Below are positions 38,279-47,808 of a DNA stretch of 64,000 bases, one piece after another. The notes under the pieces are model-generated. The model did not search any database. It was not told the DNA's origin and was given only the letters and a program-made list of their open reading frames with translations. Position 1 is the stretch's first letter. Every line of letters starts with the position of its first letter. A program made the translations under genes and the position numbers. This DNA is from Planctomycetaceae bacterium. Its GTDB lineage: Bacteria; Planctomycetota; Planctomycetia; Planctomycetales; Planctomycetaceae. Location of the stretch: assembly GCA_019636285.1 (NCBI GenBank), contig JAHBXV010000008.1, positions 62,001-126,000 on the forward strand. Reading direction: 5' to 3'.

Positions 38279-39097
38279 AAACAGCACGTAATAAAGTCTC
38301 AGGAACAACAGCCCCAAGAGGAAATCTGTCGCGAGAATGATGACGAACGCGGCCACGAACGCCTGCGTGGCTGCCCGCCCAACCCCCTCGGCTCCGCTCC
38401 CGCACTGAAATCCGCGATGACAGGCCACCAGGGCAATGAAGGCCCCGAAGAACATGCTCTTCACGATCCCCATCAGGAAGTCGTACGCGGTCACGAAGTT
38501 TTCGGAGTACAGCCAGTAGTAATGATTGTTGACCCCCAGCATCTGCGTGCTGACGAGCCAGCCACCCAGAATGCCGATCGCGTCGGCCAGTACCGTCAGG
38601 GCGGGAATCAGCAGAAAACAGGCGAGAACGCGCGGCACGACCAGATAGGCGATGGGGTCGGCTCCCAGGGCACGCAGGGCGTCGACCTGCTCAGTCACTT
38701 TCATCGTGCCGACCTCCGCCGCGATCGCGCAGCCGACCCGCCCGGCTAGCATGGTCGCCGCGAGCACGGGACCGAGCTCCTTGATCAGCGAGGCATTGAC
38801 GACCGAGCCGAGCTGCGATTCAAAGTGCATGATCCGCAGTGTGTCGTACGACTGCACGGCCAACACCATGCCGATGAACATCCCGGTGACGAGGACGACG
38901 GGAACGCTGCACACGCCCACTTCGTAGCAGATCGGCCAGAAGACATGCCCTCGCGGTAATTTCGCGAGAATCCAGCCGAGGGTTTGCAGCGAAAAGAGAG
39001 TCAGATCGCCGACTGACGCGAAGAGCGCGACGGTGAGCCGACCGACGTGATGAAAGATCGTCGGCGAACTTTCAGCGGGCAAAACCCCCGTCGACAT
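38276..39097 (-). CDS. MlaE-type ABC transporter permease
   Basis: The product has five or six hydrophobic segments and the MlaE permease motifs [57 protein letters not shown] and [19 protein letters not shown]. It forms the inner-membrane part of a lipid transporter with the downstream MlaF- and MCE-type proteins. ATG 39097 follows AGGGA; the open frame upstream (68 codons) is not supported. Confidence 0.9.
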   Translation of the reverse strand: MSTGVLPAESSPTIFHHVGRLTVALFASVGDLTLFSLQTLGWILAKLPRGHVFWPICYEVGVCSVPVVLVTGMFIGMVLAVQSYDTLRIMHFESQLGSVVNASLIKELGPVLAATMLAGRVGCAIAAEVGTMKVTEQVDALRALGADPIAYLVVPRVLACFLLIPALTVLADAIGILGGWLVSTQMLGVNNHYYWLYSENFVTAYDFLMGIVKSMFFGAFIALVACHRGFQCGSGAEGVGRAATQAFVAAFVIILATDFLLGLLFLRLYYVLF

Positions 39098-39225
39098 GCT
39101 GCATCCCTGCCGCTTGCCCAATTTCTCCAGGCACCGTCCTTCCATGACGGCCAGCGAATGACCAGAGTCATACTCGAATCCGCACAAAAACGCGAGACGA
39201 ATTCCGCCAACAATCCCCCCCCCTA

Positions 39226-39250
39226 TAGTCGCGACCCAACGGGGAGCGCT
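39226..39250 (+). repeat. 25-bp dispersed motif, copy 4
   Basis: Begins TAGTCGCGACCC and ends GGGGAGCGCT; same orientation as the other three copies and again followed by a pyrimidine-rich tract. Confidence 0.7.
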
Positions 39251-39637
39251 CTCCTTCATCTTCCTCCCCCCAACTCCCCTTCCCCGCGTCTCCCCCTCCA
39301 AAAAAACGGCGCACCACTTCCGTTTCGGTTGAGGAGACGCAACGAGCTAGCCCGCGACCGGAAACCATCCGCCCGCGCCGGAAGCGCCCTCTCCCGGGCC
39401 TGATCAGGGCCCAAAATCCCGGGGACGTCCACGACCTCCCCGGAAAGGCGCACGAAGTGCGCAGTCTGACGTCAGGCGACCCAACGCACACGAGTGCGAA
39501 CCCTGATCGACGGCAGCAGGAACTCCGGCGGACCGGCTTCAAACCCCGCTCCGCCGGGGAACCCCGGCAACAATTTCATCTCACCCCCCACGCATCGCCC
39601 ATTCAGGCGAAAGCGCCCCCGCGCGCTCTTCTCCTCT

Positions 39638-39670
39638 CACCAACCACTACCCACCAGCCACCAACCACTC
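39638..39670. repeat. CA-rich intergenic repeat, copy 2
   Basis: A run of CACCAACCACTACCC and CCACCAACCACTC words, resembling 33443-33477 and 44441-44469. Confidence 0.5.
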
Positions 39671-39781
39671 CCTCGAGACAGCTGACAGCCGCCTCGCATC
39701 CGAATACACTCATCAGTGACGGGCCAGGTCTCCTGGGGAATTGGCCCGATGAGAAGCATTTCGTAGCAGGAGAATGGCACC

Positions 39782-40396
39782 ATGAAGTTCGGTCACGGCC
39801 TCGCGGTTCTGATGGCGTGTTCGATGGTTTCGCTGGCAGCGGCCCAGGAGAAAAAGGCAGAACGCTCCGAGCCGGAGAAGGCCGCGATTGCCGAGATTCG
39901 GAAGGCGGGCGGACTGGTTCTGGAACTGGCCCAGACGGATCCCCGTCTCGACATCGCCTTCCATCTCTCCGGAACCGAGATCAAGGACGAAAACCTGGTT
40001 CCGCTCAAGGCCCTTCCCTCGACGGCCAATCTGAACCTCCGTGGAACCAAAATCACCGACGCGGGGCTCGCGAACCTCGCAGACCTTAAGGGCTTGGTCC
40101 GCCTTCACTTGGAAAAGACCGCCGTCACCGACGCGGGGCTCGCGCACCTGGCCAATCTCGAGTCGCTGGAGTATCTGAACCTCTACGGAACCCCGGTCAC
40201 GGACGCGGGTCTCAAGCACCTGGAAAACCTCAAGAAGCTGAAATCGGTCTACCTGTGGGAGACTCAGGTCACCGACGCCGGGGTCGCGGCCCTGAAGGAA
40301 AAACTGCCGGAAGTTCGCGTCATTCGCGGGCTCGATCTGGCGAAGCCAGCCGAACCCAAACCGGAAGAGCCCAAGCCCGAGGAAAAGAAAGAGTAA
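39782..40396 (+). CDS. Secreted leucine-rich-repeat protein
   Basis: A signal peptide (residues 1-22, MKFGHGLAVLMACSMVSLAAA) is followed by about five repeats of roughly 24 residues with the pattern LxLxxTxVTDAGLxxLxxLxxL (LNLRGTKITDAGLANLADLK, LHLEKTAVTDAGLAHLANLE, LNLYGTPVTDAGLKHLENLK). The C-terminal tail is Pro/Glu/Lys-rich. Such repeats mediate protein binding; Planctomycetota encode many, mostly of unknown role. AGGAGA lies 7 bases before the ATG. Confidence 0.85.
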   Translation: MKFGHGLAVLMACSMVSLAAAQEKKAERSEPEKAAIAEIRKAGGLVLELAQTDPRLDIAFHLSGTEIKDENLVPLKALPSTANLNLRGTKITDAGLANLADLKGLVRLHLEKTAVTDAGLAHLANLESLEYLNLYGTPVTDAGLKHLENLKKLKSVYLWETQVTDAGVAALKEKLPEVRVIRGLDLAKPAEPKPEEPKPEEKKE

Positions 40397-40419
40397 TTCG
40401 CGGTCGAACGGGAAGCCGA

Positions 40420-40812
40420 ATGCTCGACTCGCCGACGAACGATGACGTCTCGAATGGTCTCGCTGATCGACCGGAGCTGTCGATCCTGCCCGTCGAAACG
40501 TGCGATGGCTGCGGCCTGTGCTGCCAGGGAATTGGCTCGCCGGTGGCGATCTACGCCAGCCGGCCGGGCCTGCCCGACCCACATCCCTCGCGGCCGCCCG
40601 ACTTGCCAGCCGAGTTGATCCGCGAGATCAACGATCACTTCTCGGGACTGTTTCGCGGCCAAGAACCGCAGGACGCCTGCCTGTGGTTCGACCGGGCCAC
40701 ATTGCGGTGTCGGCACTACGAATATCGTCCCCCCATCTGCCGCGAATACCAGTTGGGAGGCAGCGAATGCCAGCGCCGCCGGGCTGAAGAGCGGGCACGA
40801 ACGGACTGCTGA
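40420..40812 (+). CDS. YkgJ-family cysteine cluster protein
   Basis: The 130-residue protein has the pattern CDGCGLCCQG, a later RCRHYEYRPPICREYQLGGSEC, matching the Zn- or Fe-chelating YkgJ (CxxxCC) family. Function in this family is unsettled. ATG 40420 lies 24 bp after the LRR gene, so co-transcription is likely. A strong terminator follows 5 bp after the stop. Confidence 0.78.
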   Translation: MLDSPTNDDVSNGLADRPELSILPVETCDGCGLCCQGIGSPVAIYASRPGLPDPHPSRPPDLPAELIREINDHFSGLFRGQEPQDACLWFDRATLRCRHYEYRPPICREYQLGGSECQRRRAEERARTDC

Positions 40813-40816
40813 ACTC

Positions 40817-40866
40817 AACAAAGAGACCGGGATCGGCTCATTGCAGCCAATCCCGGTCTCTTTGTT
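40817..40866. terminator. Strong bidirectional terminator
   Basis: A perfect 17-bp stem (40817-40833 with 40850-40866) is extended inside by GGCT/AGCC, and T-rich sequence follows on the plus strand (TTTGTTTTTC). It lies between the convergent YkgJ-like gene and gnd, so it can serve both. Confidence 0.88.
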
Positions 40867-40890
40867 TTTCGCTCAGGCACTTCACCCGTG

Positions 40891-42366
<1,476 letters not shown>

Positions 42367-42448
42367 GTCCCAAGATCCCACATTGCCAAATCACACCGCG
42401 GACGGCCGCCAGAGTGGCAGCGGAACGTCTCAACCAAAAAGTGGCCGG

Positions 42449-42477
42449 ATTCTAAGCGTTCCGCCAACCGGGGGCAA
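42449..42477 (-). promoter_or_regulatory. Candidate gnd promoter
   Basis: On the minus strand TTGCCC (42477-42472), 17 bp, then TAGAAT (42454-42449), 83 bp before the gnd start. Confidence 0.55.
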
Positions 42478-42566
42478 ACGGGGAAATTGCCAAGCGACTG
42501 CGAGAACGCCATGCGAAATGCATTCTCGGTCCGGGCTCCCGCAGGGCCGCTGGCACTCTGCAACGA

Positions 42567-43397
42567 CTACGTCACCATTGTCTGGCGGGCAAAGGCTCGC
42601 TGGAGGTGCTCGATCGACGCGGCCCCTTGCGGGACGAAACAGATGTAGACCTGGTCGCCATCCACCCAGCTCACCAAGGCGTCGGCCCCTTGGTATTCGA
42701 TGGTGGCCGACGTGAACGAGTTTGCCGCCGGCAGCGGCCGCACTGCGGTTGCGGGCATCTGGACCAGGCGTCCCTCCAGTTGGACCGACGGACGACGACT
42801 CGACCAGCGGAACGGCGTGGCCGAAATCATCACGGTGCGACCCAACCCCACCGAAACCTGCCGCGAGCGGGTTTCTCCCAGCGCCATGCCGGGTTGCGAA
42901 GTCCACGCCACGGGGAGAATCGCGCCATTCGAGGTCGTCGAGAACTCCGCCCAATCGGCCGTGGCTACCTGCATGAAGGACCGGAATTCAAGCCGCGACG
43001 GCTGAAGCATCCAGGCCACGGCGGCAACCAACAGCAGCGCGGCAATGCTCGAAATCGTGCGAGTGCCCACGCGCCGCCAGGAACGTCGCTGCCTACCGGT
43101 GACCACCAAGTCTCCTGTCGCCGTGCTGGCCGGAGCTTCTGCGTCGGCAAGAACAGGAAGTTCCGCGGCCGTCTTAAGACGCTCGCGAAGTCGATCCTTG
43201 AGGCCCGCGGGAATGGGTACATCCGCCAGCCGGTCGGCGATCTCTTCGTCGAACCGTTTCTGCTCCCGAAATGCGATGCGGCAATTCGGGCAGGACTCAA
43301 GATGAGCCGTCACGTCATCGCTGGGATGGTCGCACTCCGTCGACCGCGACAGTGTCGTCAGCTCCCAATTCTCGCGTGCGGTTTGGCAATCCGTCAT
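42567..43397 (-). CDS. Anti-sigma factor with zinc-finger-like N-terminus
   Basis: The N-terminal HLESCPNCRIAF is like the anti-sigma zinc motif (HxxxCxxC), a single membrane helix follows (ISSIAALLLVAAVAWML, about residues 115-131), then a periplasmic part of about 140 residues. The start (ATG 43397) is 1 bp after the stop of the ECF sigma gene, so the two are translated together. By family it would hold the sigma factor inactive at the membrane until a periplasmic signal arrives. Confidence 0.8.
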   Translation of the reverse strand: MTDCQTARENWELTTLSRSTECDHPSDDVTAHLESCPNCRIAFREQKRFDEEIADRLADVPIPAGLKDRLRERLKTAAELPVLADAEAPASTATGDLVVTGRQRRSWRRVGTRTISSIAALLLVAAVAWMLQPSRLEFRSFMQVATADWAEFSTTSNGAILPVAWTSQPGMALGETRSRQVSVGLGRTVMISATPFRWSSRRPSVQLEGRLVQMPATAVRPLPAANSFTSATIEYQGADALVSWVDGDQVYICFVPQGAASIEHLQRAFARQTMVT

Positions 43398-43398
43398 T

Positions 43399-43914
43399 TC
43401 AATGTCCCGCTCCGGACTTCATTCCGGTCAGTGTTCCCGATCCTTCGAGATGCCGCTTCAATTGAGCCTTGGCCCGCGCGAGCCGACTCATGACGGTTCC
43501 CAGCGGAATTCCCAGTGACTGTGCAATGTCCTTGTAACTCAGTTCCCGAAAATAAAACAGAACCAAAACCAGGCGATACTCTTCGGGTAGTGCCAGGAGC
43601 GCCGCCTGCAAGTCGTCTCGGGATGTCTCTAAATTGTCAGGCTGCGTTTCTGGAGCGTCCGCCAGATCGGTCAACGAAACCAGTTTGACCCGATCGCGGC
43701 ACTGCTTCAAAAACAAATTTCTCAGAATCGTGACCAGCCATCCGGCCGCTGTTTCGACGTCGCGAAGCTGATCCAGCTTCTCCTGAGCCACCAGAAACGT
43801 CTGCTGGATCAGGTCTTCGGCGTCGGCTGGCTGACCCGAGAGTCGGTACGCGACCCGATATAGGCTTTCGGCATGACGGTCGATCAGCTCGTCCATCGAG
43901 ACCTTGGAGCCCAT
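43399..43914 (-). CDS. ECF-family RNA polymerase sigma factor
   Basis: Region 2 (SLYRVAYRLSGQPADAEDLIQQTFLVAQ) and region 4 (LPEEYRLVLVLFYFRELSYK, IPLGTVMSRLARAKAQL) are clear and there is no region 3, as in ECF factors. The length is 171 residues. ATG 43914 follows GAGGAA; the frame opens at TTG 43926. The downstream anti-sigma gene completes the module. Its promoters cannot be named; tandem GAGAATCGGG words (about 43959-43981) lie just upstream on the minus strand. Confidence 0.9.
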   Translation of the reverse strand: MGSKVSMDELIDRHAESLYRVAYRLSGQPADAEDLIQQTFLVAQEKLDQLRDVETAAGWLVTILRNLFLKQCRDRVKLVSLTDLADAPETQPDNLETSRDDLQAALLALPEEYRLVLVLFYFRELSYKDIAQSLGIPLGTVMSRLARAKAQLKRHLEGSGTLTGMKSGAGH

Positions 43915-44139
43915 CGTGTTCCTCAACGCCTATTCGATCCGAGACGACCGGATTTATTCCCGATTCTCGCCCCCGATTCTCAAATTGGTGGATCAGGCAC
44001 CACGGCCCGTGAGAATCTGCAAAACATTACCGGGCAAATATTTGGGCTTTGTATTGGAATCGCCGCATACGGTAACAGACTTCGACGTGCGAGAGCCTCT
44101 CTGGCTTTCCGCACTCCGCTTTCTGCTTTCCGCCCCCGC

Positions 44140-44391
44140 TCACAGTCCCTCGCGGTGTTTTTCCGCGACCAGTCCGCGGTCATCGAGAACGACGGAAATC
44201 GATCGCGTGTTGCCGTCGCGCCAGGTCTTGATTCCCTGGTACGACTTCGTGTGCGGCCCGAGAATTTTTTCCACGTCTTCGAGAGTCATCCCGACTTTGA
44301 CTTTCTCGTAGTTCTCGACCGTCACTTTCGTCGCGCACCCGCAGTTCATGATCGCCGCGACGAACAAAATGGCCAGCAGGAACTGTCGCAT
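44140..44391 (-). CDS. Small SmpA/OmlA-like lipoprotein
   Basis: The 83-residue protein has a signal peptide with possible lipidation Cys (AIMNCGC) and the motif YEKVKVGMTLEDVEKILGPH typical of the SmpA/OmlA (BamE-like) fold, then a conserved TWRDG strand. In proteobacteria BamE helps outer-membrane protein assembly; here the role is unknown. ATG 44391 is chosen. Confidence 0.72.
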   Translation of the reverse strand: MRQFLLAILFVAAIMNCGCATKVTVENYEKVKVGMTLEDVEKILGPHTKSYQGIKTWRDGNTRSISVVLDDRGLVAEKHREGL

Positions 44392-44440
44392 GGGCACTCT
44401 CGCAATCGCTGCACGTCTCTAGGGTGAATTCCGTATTGCT

Positions 44441-44469
44441 AACCACTGACTACCAACCACCAACCACTC
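44441..44469. repeat. CA-rich intergenic repeat, copy 3
   Basis: AACCACTGACTACC and CAACCACCAACCACTC words between the small lipoprotein gene and pnp. Confidence 0.5.
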
Positions 44470-44486
44470 TTCCAGTCCCCGTCCCG

Positions 44487-45311
44487 TCACGAAATCGCCG
44501 CGAGGACTTTCGGAATCAGTCGGGCCAGTTTCGCCCCCCCTTTGGCCGCGTTTTCCAGGATTTTTGGCACTTCCACGGGTTCCAGGCAGTCCGGCAGGCA
44601 CAGGTCGGTGACCACCGAGAAGCCCACCACTTTCAGGCCCGCATGGATGGCGACCAGCACCTCGGGAACGGTCGACATGCCGACGACGTCGGCCCCCATC
44701 GCCTTCAGCATCCGATACTCGGCCCGCGTTTCCAGATTCGGCCCCGGAACGGCGACAAACACTCCCTTGTGCGCCTGGAAGCCTAGCTCAACCGCGGCAC
44801 GCTGGGCGGCGGCAACCAATGATTTCTGGTAGGGCTCGCACAGGTCCGGCCAGCGCGGTCCCAGACGGTCATCGTTCACGCCGCGTAAGGGATTGTCCGG
44901 CATCAGGTTAATATGGTCTTCCAGAACCACAATGTCGGCCAGCTCGAACTGCGGATTGATCCCCCCGGCGGCATTGGTCACCAGCAGCGTTTTGACACCG
45001 AGGGCCTGCATCACGCGCACCGGGAAGGTGACCTGCTGGAGCGAGTAGCCTTCGTAGTAGTGAAATCGGCCCTCCATCGCGACAATCGAAACGCCGGCCA
45101 GTTCTCCACAAACCAGCCGTCCTGCGTGGCCCGGAGCGGTTGAATGTGGGAAATGCGGGATTTCCTGGTACGGAATCGTGGCTTCCTGACGGATCTGTTC
45201 GACAAGACCCCCAAGCCCCGTGCCGAGGATCATCCCGACTGCGGGTTTCCCGCTCCACTTCCCCTGAATGGCGGCGACGGCTTCCTGAATCTGTTCGTAA
45301 AGTCCTTGCAC
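44487..45311 (-). CDS. Purine-nucleoside phosphorylase (trimeric type)
   Basis: The enzyme splits purine nucleosides with phosphate for salvage. Motifs: [65 protein letters not shown] 45311 is chosen (274 residues, normal; AAGGAA upstream). The base-recognition position that is Asn in human PNP (ITNK) reads Asp here (VVTDLCLPD, Asp236), the residue found in methylthioadenosine phosphorylase, so adenine-type substrates are possible. Confidence 0.88.
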   Translation of the reverse strand: MQGLYEQIQEAVAAIQGKWSGKPAVGMILGTGLGGLVEQIRQEATIPYQEIPHFPHSTAPGHAGRLVCGELAGVSIVAMEGRFHYYEGYSLQQVTFPVRVMQALGVKTLLVTNAAGGINPQFELADIVVLEDHINLMPDNPLRGVNDDRLGPRWPDLCEPYQKSLVAAAQRAAVELGFQAHKGVFVAVPGPNLETRAEYRMLKAMGADVVGMSTVPEVLVAIHAGLKVVGFSVVTDLCLPDCLEPVEVPKILENAAKGGAKLARLIPKVLAAIS

Positions 45312-45432
45312 CGAAGAATTTCCTTGAGGTAACCGGATCGGCTCCGAGGGTTGGTTAATGACTCTATTTACACTTGCTGGGTTTGGCTGCGTGTCAATGA
45401 CAGTAAGCCAACCGGGTCGGCCCCACAATTCT

Positions 45433-46302
45433 TCAGACGATGTCTTTCCACGCGCGGGGCACAAACCGCAAGAGGTCCGACGCGATCAGGCCCGGTTGTG
45501 ACAATTCTTCCGCCGCCAGATCGCCGGCTCGGCCATGCAGCCAGACGGCCAGATGGGCTGCCTCGAGGGGCTCCATCCCCTGTCCGAGCAACGAGACGAT
45601 GAGTCCCGTCAAAACGTCACCCGTCCCACCCGTCGCCATGCCCGGATTTCCCGTGTCGTTGATCGAGAGCCGACGTCCATCGGTAATGATCGTCTGATGC
45701 CCCTTGAGGACCAGGATCACGCCATGGGAGCGGGCATATTCCCAGGCCAGCGTCTCACGATTCTTCTGGATTTCAGCGGTTGAAACGCCGCTAAGTCGCG
45801 AAAACTCGCCCGGATGCGGAGTCAGAATTCGCGGAGCCGAATCCGGCGGACGCGTCAGGATTTCGTGGGTTTCGGCCAGAATGTTCAGCGCGTCCGCGTC
45901 ACAGACGAGTGGCAATTCAATCTGGTCGTAGAGAGCCGGGACGACTTCGCGACAACTGGTCGACTGTCCCAGTCCGGGACCGATGGCAGCAGCGGATTTT
46001 CCCGTGAGAGCGACTTCGATGTCCAGAATTGCAGAGGGAGCCAGTCCGCCATCGGCAGCGTCCGGCAGGCCGATCGTCAAGTACGAAGGTTCGTAGCCAG
46101 CAACGATGGGCTGGATCGACTGGGGAACCAGCACCGTGACCAGTCCCGCCCCGCCCCGTAAAGCCGCCGTGCCTGCAAGACAAGCCGCGCCCGACATCCC
46201 GCGTCTTCCGGCGATAATCGCCACATGCCCAAACGACCCCTTATGCGAATCGATCGACCGTTGCGGCGGGTCTGGCCGTCGGGAGACGAGTTCCGGTGTC
46301 AT
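45433..46302 (-). CDS. nnrD: ADP-dependent (S)-NAD(P)H-hydrate dehydratase
   Basis: This ribokinase-like enzyme repairs hydrated NAD(P)H. Signature motifs: [51 protein letters not shown] and [15 protein letters not shown]. The epimerase domain (NnrE) that is often fused is absent. ATG 46302 has GAGAGG upstream; the frame opens earlier at 46380. A C8 tract (about 46371-46378) lies upstream, and the gap to the divergent obg gene also holds a weak CA-rich repeat (46459-46494). Confidence 0.88.
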   Translation of the reverse strand: MTPELVSRRPDPPQRSIDSHKGSFGHVAIIAGRRGMSGAACLAGTAALRGGAGLVTVLVPQSIQPIVAGYEPSYLTIGLPDAADGGLAPSAILDIEVALTGKSAAAIGPGLGQSTSCREVVPALYDQIELPLVCDADALNILAETHEILTRPPDSAPRILTPHPGEFSRLSGVSTAEIQKNRETLAWEYARSHGVILVLKGHQTIITDGRRLSINDTGNPGMATGGTGDVLTGLIVSLLGQGMEPLEAAHLAVWLHGRAGDLAAEELSQPGLIASDLLRFVPRAWKDIV

Positions 46303-46565
46303 CGCAAACCTCTCGCGTCGACGCAGACACGGTGGTGGAATCGAGCGTATTCGATAGGGATGTCGGCCCGCCCCCCCCACATCCAGCGTATCAACCGCTG
46401 CGAAGAGGCGACAGGATACGATTCGCCACTGCCCCCATCGTCCCGATTTCTTCGTCTTTCAACCTTCAACCATAAACCCTCAACCATAAACCCATCCCCC
46501 CCTTGCAAAACCACCGGCGAACGCGACGATAGGGCGCTTCGGAAGTGCTCCAGGAAGTTCACGGT

Positions 46566-47603
46566 ATGTTTGTCGATTCGATTACGATTTTCTGTCGGGC
46601 CGGCGATGGCGGCGATGGTATGTGCAGCTTTCGCCGCGAGGCCCATGTGCCGCGCGGCGGTCCCGACGGCGGCGATGGCGGTCGCGGCGGTCACATCATT
46701 CTGATGGCCGACGAGAACGTGAGCAGCCTCGCGCACCTCGTCGGCATTCGACATTGGGTTGCCGACAACGGCTGCGGTGGTCAGCCCTCGCTGAAAACCG
46801 GTCGCGATGGAGCGGATACCACCATCCGGGTTCCGCCGGGGACCATCCTGCGTGACGCCAAACGCGGCCACGTTCTCAAGGATCTCGCGGAACACGGGCA
46901 AGAGATCATTGTGTGCAAAGGGGGAGCCGGGGGAAAAGGAAACACCCGCTTCACGTCCTCGACCAATCGCACACCCCGCGAAACGACACCCGGCGAGCCG
47001 GGAGAAATCCGCGACCTCGCATTGGAACTCAAGGTCATCGCGGATGTGGGCCTGATCGGCAAGCCGAACGCCGGAAAGTCGACGCTGCTCAGCCGGCTAT
47101 CTCGCGCGACACCGCAGATTGCCAATTATCCATTCACGACAAAGTCACCCAACCTGGGAATCGTTCGTGTCGGTCAGGACCGGCAATTCGTCCTCGCCGA
47201 TATTCCCGGTCTGATTGAGGGGGCTCACGCCGGCGTCGGCCTGGGACACGAGTTCCTGCGCCATGTGGAACGGACCAAGTTGCTGGTCCATCTGGTGGAA
47301 CCGGCCCCCGACGATCAGACCGATCCCATCGAAAACTATCTGAGCATTCGTGAAGAACTTCGTCTCTACGATCCGGCCCTGGCGGAACGCCCCGAGATTC
47401 CGGTCGTCACGAAGGGCGAACTCGCCGATGCCGCGACCGCCGCGGAATTGCTGAGCGAAACCATCGGTCGACCGGTACTGGTTCTCTCTTCCGTCACTGG
47501 CAAAGGATTGCCCGCGCTGCTGCAGGAAGTCATCCGCCAGCTCGACCTTCTCAAAGAGGCTGAGGAAGATGCCCGTTCGATGTCGACGCCGCGTGTTGAG
47601 TAA
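46566..47603 (+). CDS. obg: Obg-family GTPase
   Basis: The N-terminal Gly-rich Obg fold (CRAGDGGDGMCSFRREAHVP, GGPDGGDGGRGG) and the G domain (P-loop GKPNAGKS at 165-172, DIPG at 212-215) are canonical; these proteins act in ribosome assembly and stress control. The guanine-specificity motif, normally NKxD, reads TKGE (282-285). The length of 345 residues lacks the variable C-terminal domain. ATG 46566 follows AGGAAG; an ATG at 46545 is less likely. Confidence 0.92.
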   Translation: MFVDSITIFCRAGDGGDGMCSFRREAHVPRGGPDGGDGGRGGHIILMADENVSSLAHLVGIRHWVADNGCGGQPSLKTGRDGADTTIRVPPGTILRDAKRGHVLKDLAEHGQEIIVCKGGAGGKGNTRFTSSTNRTPRETTPGEPGEIRDLALELKVIADVGLIGKPNAGKSTLLSRLSRATPQIANYPFTTKSPNLGIVRVGQDRQFVLADIPGLIEGAHAGVGLGHEFLRHVERTKLLVHLVEPAPDDQTDPIENYLSIREELRLYDPALAERPEIPVVTKGELADAATAAELLSETIGRPVLVLSSVTGKGLPALLQEVIRQLDLLKEAEEDARSMSTPRVE

Positions 47604-47808
47604 GACCGACACAACGGCACGAATCGACGGCTTCTTGCCGCTTCCACTTTCTTCCCCCTGACCGTCGCTGGCAGTCTGGCCGCTGCTTTTGACCATCGCG
47701 AGCATTTCGAATCGAGACTTGAGCGCGAGTCTTATGTGTGGATAGATTCACAGTCGTCTGCCGTTCACTCGTCTCGTCTGACTTCCAATCGACAGCAGGG
47801 AATTTGAG

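Larger units (their letters stand above)
39098..39781. other. 684-bp intergenic region rich in repeats
   Basis: No gene is supported. It holds a C9 tract (about 39215-39223), the 25-bp motif copy 4, a pyrimidine-rich tract (39250-39300) and CA-rich repeat copy 2 (39638-39670). Promoters for the divergent mlaE-like and LRR genes should lie here, but none stands out. Confidence 0.5.

Noticed and set aside
43915-43990. ECF autoregulated promoter ahead of the sigma gene
   Set aside because: A GAGAAT/CGTCTC pair at roughly 16-bp spacing exists but is too weak against known ECF promoter patterns to list as a feature.
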